Under the pieces are notes generated by a model. That model searched no databases and had not been told where the DNA came from. It was given only the letters and a program-made list of their open reading frames with translations. Shown here one piece after another: positions 6,876 to 15,645 of a DNA stretch of 23,367 nt. The DNA comes from Candidatus Uhrbacteria bacterium (GTDB lineage Bacteria; Patescibacteriota; Patescibacteriia; UBA9934; GWF2-40-263). The translations under genes and the position numbers were made by a program. The DNA is taken from the NCBI GenBank assembly GCA_903831335.1, contig CAIKXH010000089.1:1-23367 (forward strand). The letters run 5' to 3'. Within the stretch, counting starts at the first letter, position 1; the number at the start of each line of letters is the position of its first letter.

Positions 6876-9392
6876 ATGGATATCATTGAAAAATTTTCCT
6901 CGAATTTGAAAACAGTGCTTACACGAGCGCTTTGTCTTGCGGTTGAAACGAATGATGAAATGATCATGCCAAAACATTTGCTTTGGGCGCTTGGAACACA
7001 AAAAGGATGCATTGCCGCAGAGCTTTTGAAAAAAGCAGGAGTGAAAACAACAGAATTGAAAAAACTGGTCGGAGAAAAAAGAACCCCTGTGGATGTTGCG
7101 ATTCTGACCGAAGGGGTTGTGTTGCACTTATCCGATGAAGCAAAACGTGTAGTTGAAAAAGCGGTCCTCACCGCAAATATTTATGGCCACCGCTACATTG
7201 GCACAGAACATTTGCTCACCGGACTCTTGCAAATTGAATTCCCTGCCCTGCTTTCTTTTTTTTCTGAGCAAAAAACAGATCTCAAATTCTTGCGCGAACA
7301 AATCGCCATTGTGTTGAAAAACACTTCAAGATTCCCAGAAATGACAGAGTCGATCAAACTGGATGAAGCTGTGGAACTCATGGGAGGCATTTCAGAAAAC
7401 GAACAACAAAATGAACCGCAAGTGCAAAAACTTCAGGCGCTCACCTTTTTCTCTCGGGAACTCACTTCTCCAGAAATGCAAAAGAAGATTGATCCCGTTA
7501 TCGGTCGCGAATCAGAAATCGAACGCGTCATGGAAATTCTGTGTCGCCGCACAAAAAACAATCCTCTTCTTGTTGGAGAACCTGGTGTTGGAAAGACGGC
7601 CGTTGTTGAAGGTCTTGCGAAAAATATTTTCGAAGGATCTGTTCCTCCCCTTTTACAAAACAAACGCATCTTTGCACTTGATCTCGCCCTTCTTGTTGCG
7701 GGCACCATGTACCGTGGAGAGTTCGAAGGACGCCTCAGACAAATTATCGACGAAGCCAGTAAATCTGACGATGTGATTTTGTTTATCGATGAACTGCACT
7801 CCATTGTCGGCGCAGGCGCAGCCTCTGGATCCATGGATGCAGCGAATATTTTAAAACCTGCTCTTGCCCGTGGTGAAATTCACTGTATTGGGGCAACCAC
7901 ACACGCAGAATTTAAAAAACATATTGAATCAGACAGCGCCCTTGAGCGACGTTTCCAATCTGTAAATGTCGAAGAGCCGAGCGTAGAGGCTGCGATTGAA
8001 ATCTTGCAAGGCATCGCTCCTCATTACGAAACATTTCACGGAGTTCGCATCGCCCCAGAAGCGATCGAACACGCCGTAAAATTATCCACACGTTATTTAA
8101 CCGATCGCCGCTTGCCAGACAAAGCTATCGATCTCCTCGATGAAGCTTCCGCAGCCGCAAGGATTCGCACCACAGAACTTCGCCCCCTTGAAAAACGCAA
8201 AGCCATTGAACGACAAATTGAACTTCTTTCAAATGACAAACGTCAGGCCGTCATTGAAGAACGCTTCCTCGACGCTGTGCATCTCAAAGCAACAGAGGAT
8301 TTATTAAAACAAGAATTGGAAAACCACACCTTTGCCACAACAGAAACATCCTCGCTCGTCATTAATGGCGAAGACGTCGCGCGTGTGATCTCACGCATGA
8401 TGCACATTCCCCTTTCGGATCTCCTCGCAAAGGACCAATCCTCTTTTGTCGATATTGAAACAAGGCTTTCTTCACACGTATTTGGACAACCAACGATTGT
8501 TTCCCGTGTCGCAAACGCCCTCAAGCGCGCAAAAACTGGAGTTGCCCATCCATCACGTCCGCTTGCCTCATTCTTATTCCTTGGCCCATCTGGCGTTGGA
8601 AAAACAGAATTAGCAAAAGCGATCGCCCAACAATTCTTTTCATCGTCGAAGCATCTTATCCGCCTCGACATGTCCGAATACTCAGAAGGATTCACGATGT
8701 CAAAATTGATCGGCGCACCGGCCGGATATATCGGTTACAAAGAAACAGCGAATCTTACAGATCGCGTAAAACAAAAACCGTACGCTGTTGTTTTGTTTGA
8801 TGAGATCGAGAAAGCACATAAAGATGTGCAAAATTTGTTGTTGCAAATTTTAGAAGAAGGAGAACTCGCCGATGCCACAGGAAAAATGGTAAACTTTAGG
8901 AACACGATTGTGGTTCTTACCTCAAACGTTGGACTCGAACGTTTTGAATCCGGCGGTATTGGTTTTTCGGAAAAGGCGGAAGGAGCGGAGAGGGCAGAAA
9001 TGTCGAAAGACATCGAACAAGAACTGAGAGAACGTTTTCGACCAGAACTCTTGAACCGCATTGATCACACATGTGTATTTGATCCACTCTCCCCTACAGT
9101 ACTTTCGGAAATTTTCGACAAGCAACTGAAAGAACTCGTTTCTCGAATGCAAGATCAAGGAATTGAATTATCGATTGAAGACCTTGTCACAGAACATCTT
9201 GTAAAAAAGATCGACATGAAGTCTGGCGCCCGCTCGGTTCGCCAACTCATTCAATCAGAAATAGAATCCATTTTGGCAGAACGATTGCTTAAGGCAGATA
9301 AAGCAAAGAAACTCAAAATCACGCTCGATAAAAAATCCAGCAAAACTGGATCCGGCTCCGCAGGACAACTCACGATCCGTAAAACACGTTAA
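6876..9392 (+). CDS. clpC: ClpC-type AAA+ unfoldase
   Basis: 838 residues, ClpC length. The N-terminal double Clp_N repeat is at 1-150. The first AAA+ module has Walker A GEPGVGKT at 234-241 and Walker B ILFIDELHS at 301-309. A short middle region (about 430-480) is compatible with ClpC and too short for the ClpB coiled coil. The second module has Walker A GPSGVGKT at 570-577 and Walker B VVLFDEIEKAH at 638-648. An IGF tripeptide at 695-697 lies where ClpP-docking loops occur, so it probably feeds a ClpP peptidase, which is not in this window. It unfolds substrates with ATP in the cytosol. No SD site is seen and the upstream promoter is not evident. The next gene starts 2 bp after the stop. 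Confidence 0.93.
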   Translation: MDIIEKFSSNLKTVLTRALCLAVETNDEMIMPKHLLWALGTQKGCIAAELLKKAGVKTTELKKLVGEKRTPVDVAILTEGVVLHLSDEAKRVVEKAVLTANIYGHRYIGTEHLLTGLLQIEFPALLSFFSEQKTDLKFLREQIAIVLKNTSRFPEMTESIKLDEAVELMGGISENEQQNEPQVQKLQALTFFSRELTSPEMQKKIDPVIGRESEIERVMEILCRRTKNNPLLVGEPGVGKTAVVEGLAKNIFEGSVPPLLQNKRIFALDLALLVAGTMYRGEFEGRLRQIIDEASKSDDVILFIDELHSIVGAGAASGSMDAANILKPALARGEIHCIGATTHAEFKKHIESDSALERRFQSVNVEEPSVEAAIEILQGIAPHYETFHGVRIAPEAIEHAVKLSTRYLTDRRLPDKAIDLLDEASAAARIRTTELRPLEKRKAIERQIELLSNDKRQAVIEERFLDAVHLKATEDLLKQELENHTFATTETSSLVINGEDVARVISRMMHIPLSDLLAKDQSSFVDIETRLSSHVFGQPTIVSRVANALKRAKTGVAHPSRPLASFLFLGPSGVGKTELAKAIAQQFFSSSKHLIRLDMSEYSEGFTMSKLIGAPAGYIGYKETANLTDRVKQKPYAVVLFDEIEKAHKDVQNLLLQILEEGELADATGKMVNFRNTIVVLTSNVGLERFESGGIGFSEKAEGAERAEMSKDIEQELRERFRPELLNRIDHTCVFDPLSPTVLSEIFDKQLKELVSRMQDQGIELSIEDLVTEHLVKKIDMKSGARSVRQLIQSEIESILAERLLKADKAKKLKITLDKKSSKTGSGSAGQLTIRKTR

Positions 9393-9394
9393 GT

Positions 9395-10696
9395 ATGGCG
9401 ACCCCTGCTCAATCAAATATCCCGCCAAAAGAAACCGCCATGCAAAAAGGCGGGCGAGGTGTTGAGACTGCAGGAAAAGCAGTTCAAAGAACAGGACAAG
9501 GCGTAGAGGCAACAGGAAAAGGAATGGAGGCGGGTGGCAAAGGCATGGAAGTAACAGGAAAAGGAATGCAAGCCGGCGGTAAAGCTATCGGAGCGGGCGG
9601 AGACACTGCCATGAAAGGCGGACAAGCCATGACAAGAGCTGGGGTTGCCCTTTCAAGCACTGGTCTTGGAGCGATTGCCGGAGTTCCTCTTGCTGCCATC
9701 GGCGCTGTCACAACTGGAGCTGGGGCGGTCGGAAAAGGTGCGGGAAAAGCAACGGAGGGTGCAGGAAAAGGAACACAGGCCGCAGGAAAAGGTATGCAGC
9801 AAGCCGGAAAAGGGGTGCAGAGAACTGGACAAGGGATGCAGCAAGCCGGAAAAGGTATGCGGACCGGAGGGCGCGCGATGCAAAATGCAGATACGCTTGC
9901 GAATCGCAAAAGTCAGTTTGCACAAAGCAAAGTCCCAAAAAATCTGATGAGACAAATCAAACCACCTTCTCCCATGCGGCAAATTCCAGGAGGAGGCGGG
10001 ATAAGTCCTCCACCAATGCAAAATGAAGCGGCAAGAAAAGCTATGCTGCAATCAAACATGATGCAGGCGCAAAAAAATCCACTCAGACAAATGCCATCGA
10101 AAGCGGCAAACGACGATCAAGAACAACAAGATGAAGAAGGACAAGAGGAAGAACAAAAACCATCTTTTCGATCCGCAATGCAAATGAAAGGAATCATTGC
10201 GCAGAACTTGGGTGCTCAAATGGAAGAAGAAACACAAACAGCTGCACAAGGCCAGGCACAAGTTGCCGCACAGCAAGCAGCAAAAAAAATGGCACCAAAA
10301 GCAGTACCCTACTTCATAAATATCATCAGTGATGTGGTGGGTGGAGGAACGGGTGGAGTTGGTTATCTTGTCACGATTTTTCCAAAGCTTGCCGTATTAC
10401 TCTGGTGGAATGCACAAATGTTCCTTGGAATCTATCTTTTCAAAAGAAAAAGCAAATTGATTCCCCCACTTGATTGGGAACCGATTCGCATCATGGTCTC
10501 CATTGATCCAAAAGCACTTCTCTTCCAGTTTGGAGTCCTTCTCATGGATGTCGTTCTCTTGGCTATCGTGGCTATTATTGTGGGTCTTATCGCCATAATC
10601 ATTTATCTGCTCACACATCCATGTGATGCCCTTACCTATATAGGACCAAGTTGGACAAGCTGGGTTACAAACGCTGTTTGTGGCGCTGTAAACTAA
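9395..10696 (+). CDS. Glycine-rich heptad-repeat protein with C-terminal membrane segments
   Basis: 433 residues, family not recognised. Residues 17-162 are about twenty copies of a 7-residue unit close to GKGMQxA/GKGVxxT, broken at 85-115 by a hydrophobic Gly/Ala stretch (GLGAIAGVPLAAIGAV). A Pro/Gln/Met-rich linker (185-235) and an acidic run (240-253, DDQEQQDEEGQEEE) follow. The C-terminal part is hydrophobic: about 305-348 (one or two segments with GGGTGG) and a clear helix at about 375-407, then a short tail with two Cys. The N-terminal repeats are probably cytosolic or periplasmic helices of glycine-zipper character. The gene lies between clpC (2 bp gap) and the propeller gene (7 bp gap), so it is surely co-transcribed. 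I infer a scaffold or channel part of the envelope apparatus encoded downstream. The role is unproven. Confidence 0.85.
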   Translation: MATPAQSNIPPKETAMQKGGRGVETAGKAVQRTGQGVEATGKGMEAGGKGMEVTGKGMQAGGKAIGAGGDTAMKGGQAMTRAGVALSSTGLGAIAGVPLAAIGAVTTGAGAVGKGAGKATEGAGKGTQAAGKGMQQAGKGVQRTGQGMQQAGKGMRTGGRAMQNADTLANRKSQFAQSKVPKNLMRQIKPPSPMRQIPGGGGISPPPMQNEAARKAMLQSNMMQAQKNPLRQMPSKAANDDQEQQDEEGQEEEQKPSFRSAMQMKGIIAQNLGAQMEEETQTAAQGQAQVAAQQAAKKMAPKAVPYFINIISDVVGGGTGGVGYLVTIFPKLAVLLWWNAQMFLGIYLFKRKSKLIPPLDWEPIRIMVSIDPKALLFQFGVLLMDVVLLAIVAIIVGLIAIIIYLLTHPCDALTYIGPSWTSWVTNAVCGAVN

Positions 10697-10703
10697 AAAC
10701 TCT

Positions 10704-11951
10704 ATGCAAGAACAAACGAAGCGTATCCTCTCCATTATTCTTTTCATCGGATCGGCTGTTGCTATTGGTCTGGTTCTCTATACAGTCTTTTTTGCTGAAG
10801 AAAAAACAGATAAGACCCCGGGGGCAATAACCCCAACAGAAGAACAAACAGGAGGTGCGCTTGTTCCTTCCAAAGAAGGAACACTCGGAGGTGTTGGAAT
10901 TCCTGCAACAACAGAAGGAGGTCTTCTTCCTCAAGCATCCGCTATTGCTGTTGGCGGACTCACACTCACCACAGCTCTTACAACCGGACCTGTTCAAAAC
11001 ACCACATTAAGTGCAAATGGAAAGGGAATAAATTTTTACAACAATGAAGACGGACGCTTTTATTCCATAGACAAAGACGGCAACATCGTAAAACTCTCCA
11101 GTCAAACTTTTCCAGATGTAAAAACAGTTGCCTGGAATGGAAGTTCAGAAAAAGCTGTTCTCACATTTCCGGATGACTCAAAAATCGTCTACGATTTTCA
11201 AAACCAAACACAAGTGACTCTTCCAAAACACTGGGATGACGTCAATTTCTCTCCAACCTCAAATCAATTGATTGCAAAAAGTCTTGCACTTGATCCAAAC
11301 AATCGCTGGCTTGTTGTTTCTTCAGATAATGGTTCAAATGTTGTTCCTATTGAAGCTCTTGGAAATAATGCAAATAAAGTCGATATTAGTTGGTCTCCAA
11401 ATGACCAAGTCATTGCATTTGCAGATACAGCTTCTTTAACAGGCGGTGAAACCACTTCAAGTTTTGATTCAAAAATTATTTACCCTGTCGGAAAAAATCA
11501 AGAAAATTTCAAAGGACTTCTTGTCGAAGGTTTTGGATTCAAACCCTCTTGGTCACCAAGCGGAAAAACGATTCTTTACTCTGTCTATAGTGATTACTCC
11601 CAAGGCAAACCGCTTTTGTGGCTCGTTGACGGAACCTCCTCTACCATGGGAGATCATCGCAGAAGCATGGGTCTCAATACGTGGGTAGATAAATGCACAT
11701 GGAGCACAGACACAACCGTTTATTGCGCTGTTCCACAAAACCTTCCAGAAAATGCAGGACTACAACCAACACTCTATGCAGATCTTCCGGATGTTCTCTA
11801 TAAAATCGATCTTGCAAACAATCTCACAACAGCCATTGCTATTCCAGCCACAGACACAACCATGAAAAATCTCTCTGTAAGTAAAGATGAATCCGCTCTC
11901 TATTACACAGACGCTGTAACAGGACAACTTCAACTGATAAAGTTGAAATAA
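10704..11951 (+). CDS. Membrane-anchored beta-propeller-like (TolB/WD40-type) protein
   Basis: 415 residues. One N-terminal membrane helix at about 9-30 has no cleavage site, so it is an anchor. A Thr/Gly-rich linker (32-75) follows. Then come repeated four-strand blades marked by SxDGxxxxS-like and WSPxG patterns: ISWSPNDQVIAF, PSWSPSGKTILY and LSVSKDESALYYTD. This is the look of a TolB- or WD40-type propeller on the outer face of the cytoplasmic membrane. Propellers of this kind bind proteins or glycans, and no enzyme residues are recognisable. The gene is 7 bp after the heptad-repeat gene and 116 bp before the DsbA-like gene, and the gap holds a long inverted repeat. Confidence 0.85.
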   Translation: MQEQTKRILSIILFIGSAVAIGLVLYTVFFAEEKTDKTPGAITPTEEQTGGALVPSKEGTLGGVGIPATTEGGLLPQASAIAVGGLTLTTALTTGPVQNTTLSANGKGINFYNNEDGRFYSIDKDGNIVKLSSQTFPDVKTVAWNGSSEKAVLTFPDDSKIVYDFQNQTQVTLPKHWDDVNFSPTSNQLIAKSLALDPNNRWLVVSSDNGSNVVPIEALGNNANKVDISWSPNDQVIAFADTASLTGGETTSSFDSKIIYPVGKNQENFKGLLVEGFGFKPSWSPSGKTILYSVYSDYSQGKPLLWLVDGTSSTMGDHRRSMGLNTWVDKCTWSTDTTVYCAVPQNLPENAGLQPTLYADLPDVLYKIDLANNLTTAIAIPATDTTMKNLSVSKDESALYYTDAVTGQLQLIKLK

Positions 11952-12060
11952 GTGGGAACAACGTAGAAGAGAAGTAAGGTAGAAAAGTAGTAGAGTTGGA
12001 ATACAATCGTTTCTGATCGCTCTACTACTTTACTACTCTTCTACTTTACTACTTCCCCAC
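11952..12060. repeat. Long imperfect inverted repeat with internally repetitive arms
   Basis: The left arm (11952-11995) starts GTGGGAA and consists of GTAGAAGAG/AAGTAAGG/AAAGTAGTAGAG-like pieces. The right arm (12020-12060) is its approximate inverse and ends ACTTCCCCAC. About 24 unpaired bases lie between. The arms are themselves tandem 8-10-bp motifs. It fills the gap inside the operon and could form a very long RNA hairpin. No T run follows, so it is not a classic terminator. A similar element is at 21630-21746. Confidence 0.75.
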
Positions 12061-12067
12061 CCTCCCT

Positions 12068-12727
12068 ATGCATAATCGTTACTTGTCATTTTTCGTCATT
12101 GGAGTTCTGACACTTATTGTTTTCATTTTCTTTTTCATCCGAACTCAACCTATCCCCCTTCCAAAACCAAAAATATCCACATCAGATTCTACGGGTGCAA
12201 AAACCCCCATTGTCACATTTGCCGATCCGGTTTTGGGGCCAGCAGATGCAAAAATTACCCTTGTGGAGTATGCAGACTTTGAGTGTGTGGCCTGCAAACA
12301 ACTCTCCCCTATTATCGAAGTTGTCATGAACACCTATCCAAATGACGTGCGTCTTGTTTGGAAAGATGTACCAAACGATTCTGCACATCCAAACGCCACT
12401 ACATCATCTGTCGCCGCTCACTGCGCACAACTCCAAGGAAAGTTTTGGGAATTTTCAAAAGCCCTCTTTGAACAGCAATCGATTTTATCGGATTCAAAGT
12501 ATTCACAAATTGCCACATCTCTTGGAATCAACGTAGAAAAATTCAACAAATGTGTCACGAACAAAGATACACTTCCACTTGTTCAAAAAAATCTTCAAGA
12601 AGGGCTGGATCTTGGAATCATTGCTACCCCAACCTTGTATGTAGGTTCTGAATCATTTGTTGGAGTTCCAACCATCGAAGATCTTACCAAAGCCATTTCC
12701 AGCCAACTGCTGACACTCCCTCAATAA
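12068..12727 (+). CDS. DsbA-like exported thiol-disulfide oxidoreductase
   Basis: 219 residues. A membrane anchor or signal helix lies at about 6-24, then a Pro-rich linker and a thioredoxin-fold domain of the Thioredoxin_4/DsbA type. The redox motif is CVAC at 73-76 in YADFECVACKQL, and the cis-proline loop is ATPTLYVG with Pro188. Further Cys residues are at 119 and 162. It should act outside the cytoplasmic membrane, forming or shuffling disulfides. The next two genes, 11 bp downstream, encode exported proteins with unusually many N-terminal cysteines, which are natural substrates. No SD site is visible. A ScoI-like or plain thioredoxin role is less likely, given the insertion between CxxC and cis-Pro. 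Confidence 0.92.
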   Translation: MHNRYLSFFVIGVLTLIVFIFFFIRTQPIPLPKPKISTSDSTGAKTPIVTFADPVLGPADAKITLVEYADFECVACKQLSPIIEVVMNTYPNDVRLVWKDVPNDSAHPNATTSSVAAHCAQLQGKFWEFSKALFEQQSILSDSKYSQIATSLGINVEKFNKCVTNKDTLPLVQKNLQEGLDLGIIATPTLYVGSESFVGVPTIEDLTKAISSQLLTLPQ

Positions 12728-12738
12728 AAGACACGTAC

Positions 12739-14322
12739 ATGCCCCTCTCTTTTAAGCGCAACCTCATTTTCTTTCTTTTTCTCAGTGGAATCATCTTTCC
12801 ATCCACTGGTATCTTTGCGTCGACGGCCTGTGTTTGTACAACCTCTGATAAAGACTGCCGCGAGGTCACACTCTCATCAGCGGAATTATTAAAACCAGGC
12901 TGCACAATAGACTGCAAAAAAAAACTCTGTGACACCACATGCAAAAAAGAACTTGGAACAAAATACGGTTCTTCTGAATTTGGACAGGATATTGAAGGAG
13001 ACATGAGGCGGGATGCGTGCAAAAAAACAAATCAAACATTTCTTGCGACCGCAGCAGCGGCGGCAGCATCATCAAAGCCTGCAGAAGAAGCAATCATTCC
13101 AAAAGGAACCATCACCCCAACACTCAACATTGATATCCCTGGTTTAAGTTTCACCAGTGCTGTTTCTGGAGCCTGTAAAAACAGCGATGGAGGAACATGC
13201 ATCAGATCCAATTTTCTCGCAGACTATCTTACGGGAATCTATCAATTCCTTATTGCAGCATCAATCTCCATCGCCATCATTATGGTGATGATTGGTGGAT
13301 TGCAATACACTCTCGGCGCAGGAAGCCCTGGCATGGTGAGCAAAGGAAAAACACGCATTCATAATGCTGTGATTGGTCTTGTTTTACTTCTTGGAGTTTA
13401 CCTTATTTTATACACAGCAAACCCACAACTAACCATTTTAAAAACCGTTGAATTGCAAAATGTCGAGGAAGAGATATTTGATTTTACTTCAGATACTTCA
13501 ACGGAAGCAGAAGACGAAAGCTTTAAAAAAGAAGACTATAAATTTAAGTATTTCAAAAGTGGGTGCCCTATTACTTTAACCAATCCAGCTATTATCAAAG
13601 ATGAGGCAAAAAACCTCGCTGGCGACATCAGAAAAAATGTTCCGAGAAGATTAGAATTCCACCAAAAAATAAAAAGTCTTCTTAGTGGCAATATTCAGCA
13701 ACGAGTCATCATGGCCGTTGAAGCAGCCTCAAAATGCAAGATTCATTACGAAAACTGCGGTGTTGTAACAACGAATATGTATGCGTTAGCAGCACCAAGC
13801 GGTAGCTATGCAAACGCCTGTCTTGCAAATGAAAAAGGGAAAAGCGCCTGCAATATACTTGGTTATAGTAAGGATACCATCAAAAAAAGTATGGTCCTTA
13901 ATATGACTGGAGTGAAAACGAATATTCTAAGCGCGACGGGAACTAATCTCACTGTAGCAAGAATGCTCAGAGGATTTTATTGCCCAAGTGTAGCCAAATG
14001 TGGCACGAAGACATATTGGCCAGAACCTTGCATAGCAAACAAAGCACAAGCCGCACAAAGACTTGCATCTATTTTAAAGGCGACTGGCCAGTGGTCATTG
14101 AGCGATGTGGATAAATTGCAGCCAGGTGATTATTACATGATCGTAAACTGGAACTCATCTTGCCAATCTACCCACTCAGCCATGTTCTTGGGGTGGCAAG
14201 ATAAAGCAAACAGAATCGCTTGGGTAGAAAAAGGAGACGCCTTTAAGTTTGTCAGGACAGGTTCAATTAAATTTGGCGCCTCAGATTTGGTGATCCAAAT
14301 CAGCAGACCATCTGGACCATAA
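12739..14322 (+). CDS. Exported VirB2-like pilin domain fused to NlpC/P60-like C-terminus
   Basis: 527 residues. Signal peptide 1-28, then a Cys-rich segment with eight Cys (31, 33, 40, 55, 59, 64, 68, 94) and an Ala-rich linker. The core (about 124-245) begins ITPTLNIDIPGLSF, has a membrane helix at about 165-188 (IIMVMIGGLQYTLGAG), a basic loop and a second helix at about 208-227, which is the layout of TrbC/VirB2 pilins. An acidic linker leads to a C-terminal domain with a helix, then ENCGVVTT (Cys340) and STHSAMFLGW (His479). Those are the order and surroundings of the Cys/His pair of NlpC/P60 or CHAP cell-wall hydrolases. The pilin call is moderately secure and the peptidase call weaker. 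Paralogue of the next gene, which starts 14 bp downstream. Confidence 0.8.
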   Translation: MPLSFKRNLIFFLFLSGIIFPSTGIFASTACVCTTSDKDCREVTLSSAELLKPGCTIDCKKKLCDTTCKKELGTKYGSSEFGQDIEGDMRRDACKKTNQTFLATAAAAAASSKPAEEAIIPKGTITPTLNIDIPGLSFTSAVSGACKNSDGGTCIRSNFLADYLTGIYQFLIAASISIAIIMVMIGGLQYTLGAGSPGMVSKGKTRIHNAVIGLVLLLGVYLILYTANPQLTILKTVELQNVEEEIFDFTSDTSTEAEDESFKKEDYKFKYFKSGCPITLTNPAIIKDEAKNLAGDIRKNVPRRLEFHQKIKSLLSGNIQQRVIMAVEAASKCKIHYENCGVVTTNMYALAAPSGSYANACLANEKGKSACNILGYSKDTIKKSMVLNMTGVKTNILSATGTNLTVARMLRGFYCPSVAKCGTKTYWPEPCIANKAQAAQRLASILKATGQWSLSDVDKLQPGDYYMIVNWNSSCQSTHSAMFLGWQDKANRIAWVEKGDAFKFVRTGSIKFGASDLVIQISRPSGP

Positions 14323-14336
14323 TTATAAATCCTACC

Positions 14337-15644
14337 ATGAAGACATTTAGAAAAACCATTTTGCTTGTCTCCCTCTTTATCGGAATCGTTCTTCCGACGC
14401 AATTTGTGTTTGCAGCAGAATGCTGGTGTGGATTAAAAAATACAGATTGTTCTGTCATTCCCCTTACGGGTTCTGATTGTAATGTGGAATGTACAAATAC
14501 GTATAAAGAAAATTTTGAGAAAATTCTTTTTGGAGATATTGGAAGTGAGTCTGTGTGTACCATAAAACACAACGTGTTTCTCGCAAAAGAGGCAGATGCA
14601 AAAAAAGCGGCCGCGGCAACAACCGCAACACCTTCCACTCCACCAAAATCATCAATTACTCCAACATTAAATGTTGAGATCCCAGGCCTCACATTCTCCC
14701 CTGCTGTCATCTCTGCCTCTACAGTGAAATCAAATTTCCTTGCGGATTACATTAATGCAATCTACCTTTTTCTCATCGGCACAGGGGTCGTGTTTGTGAT
14801 CATCATGGTCATGATTGGTGGATTGCAATACACCATCGGTGCAGGAAGTGAGGCGCAAATCGGAAAAGGAAAAGAACGAATTCGGAATGCGATTACTGGA
14901 CTCGTTTTATTACTCTGCACATTCCTTATTTTGAAAACCACAAACCCACAACTTGTTACGATGAAAATGTTGGAGTTGCAAAATGTTCTTGAAGAGGGTC
15001 TTGGAAACAATGAGGCAGTAGACCCCGCTGACGCCACAGCAAATTATCCATCAGTTTCTATAACCGCAGGCCAACTTCCGCAATTTAAACAATGCGCAGG
15101 CGGCTGGAAATCGACCCCATACAAGGGAGCAAATGGTGCCCTTGTAACGTGTGGACCAAATAAACACAATTCAGCGAATCACGAAGACAATATTTGCGAG
15201 AGTGGATGTGGTCCAACATCTACAGCTGTTGTGTTGGGATATTATGGACAGAACGTTTCCCCACCTATTGTTGCAGATTTTGCCTCAAGTATTGGTGCAC
15301 ACACATCTTGTTCCAGTGGAACAAATCTCGCAAAATTATGCGATAAGATTAAATCGAAATGGCCAGACATGACCTGCAAAGGTCTTTCACCAAAAAACAC
15401 AGGAGTGATTGCAAATTTACTGACGCAAAAAAAACCCATCGTCTTCTCTTGCCATAAATGTACAGGAATACGAAAAGATGGTTCTGCAAAAACCTACAAA
15501 GGTCATTTCATGGTTTTAACTGGTGTCTCAGGAAATAATTTCACTGTCTTTGATGTCGGGAGCCAAAATGGAATTATTTCCGTTCCTATCAGTGAATTTG
15601 TTAATGACAAAATCGGAAGTACCTATCTCATTGAGAAGAAATAA
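14337..15644 (+). CDS. Exported VirB2-like pilin domain fused to C39-like cysteine peptidase
   Basis: 435 residues. Signal peptide 1-26, six Cys in the next 50 residues (29, 31, 38, 48, 52, 74), and an Ala/Thr linker. The same pilin-like core as the previous protein lies at about 106-220 (ITPTLNVEIPGLTF; helices near 142-165 and 184-200). The C-terminal domain (about 240-435) has ESGCGPTSTAVVLGYYG with nucleophile Cys291, GHFMVLTGVSGNNFTVFDVGS with His390 and likely Asp406, and a closing YLIEKK. This is the classical Peptidase_C39_2 (papain-like) pattern. Eight further Cys in this domain suggest disulfides. It may trim peptidoglycan or process a secreted partner. The substrate is unknown. radA begins 1 nt after the stop. 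Confidence 0.85.
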   Translation: MKTFRKTILLVSLFIGIVLPTQFVFAAECWCGLKNTDCSVIPLTGSDCNVECTNTYKENFEKILFGDIGSESVCTIKHNVFLAKEADAKKAAAATTATPSTPPKSSITPTLNVEIPGLTFSPAVISASTVKSNFLADYINAIYLFLIGTGVVFVIIMVMIGGLQYTIGAGSEAQIGKGKERIRNAITGLVLLLCTFLILKTTNPQLVTMKMLELQNVLEEGLGNNEAVDPADATANYPSVSITAGQLPQFKQCAGGWKSTPYKGANGALVTCGPNKHNSANHEDNICESGCGPTSTAVVLGYYGQNVSPPIVADFASSIGAHTSCSSGTNLAKLCDKIKSKWPDMTCKGLSPKNTGVIANLLTQKKPIVFSCHKCTGIRKDGSAKTYKGHFMVLTGVSGNNFTVFDVGSQNGIISVPISEFVNDKIGSTYLIEKK

Positions 15645-15645
15645 T

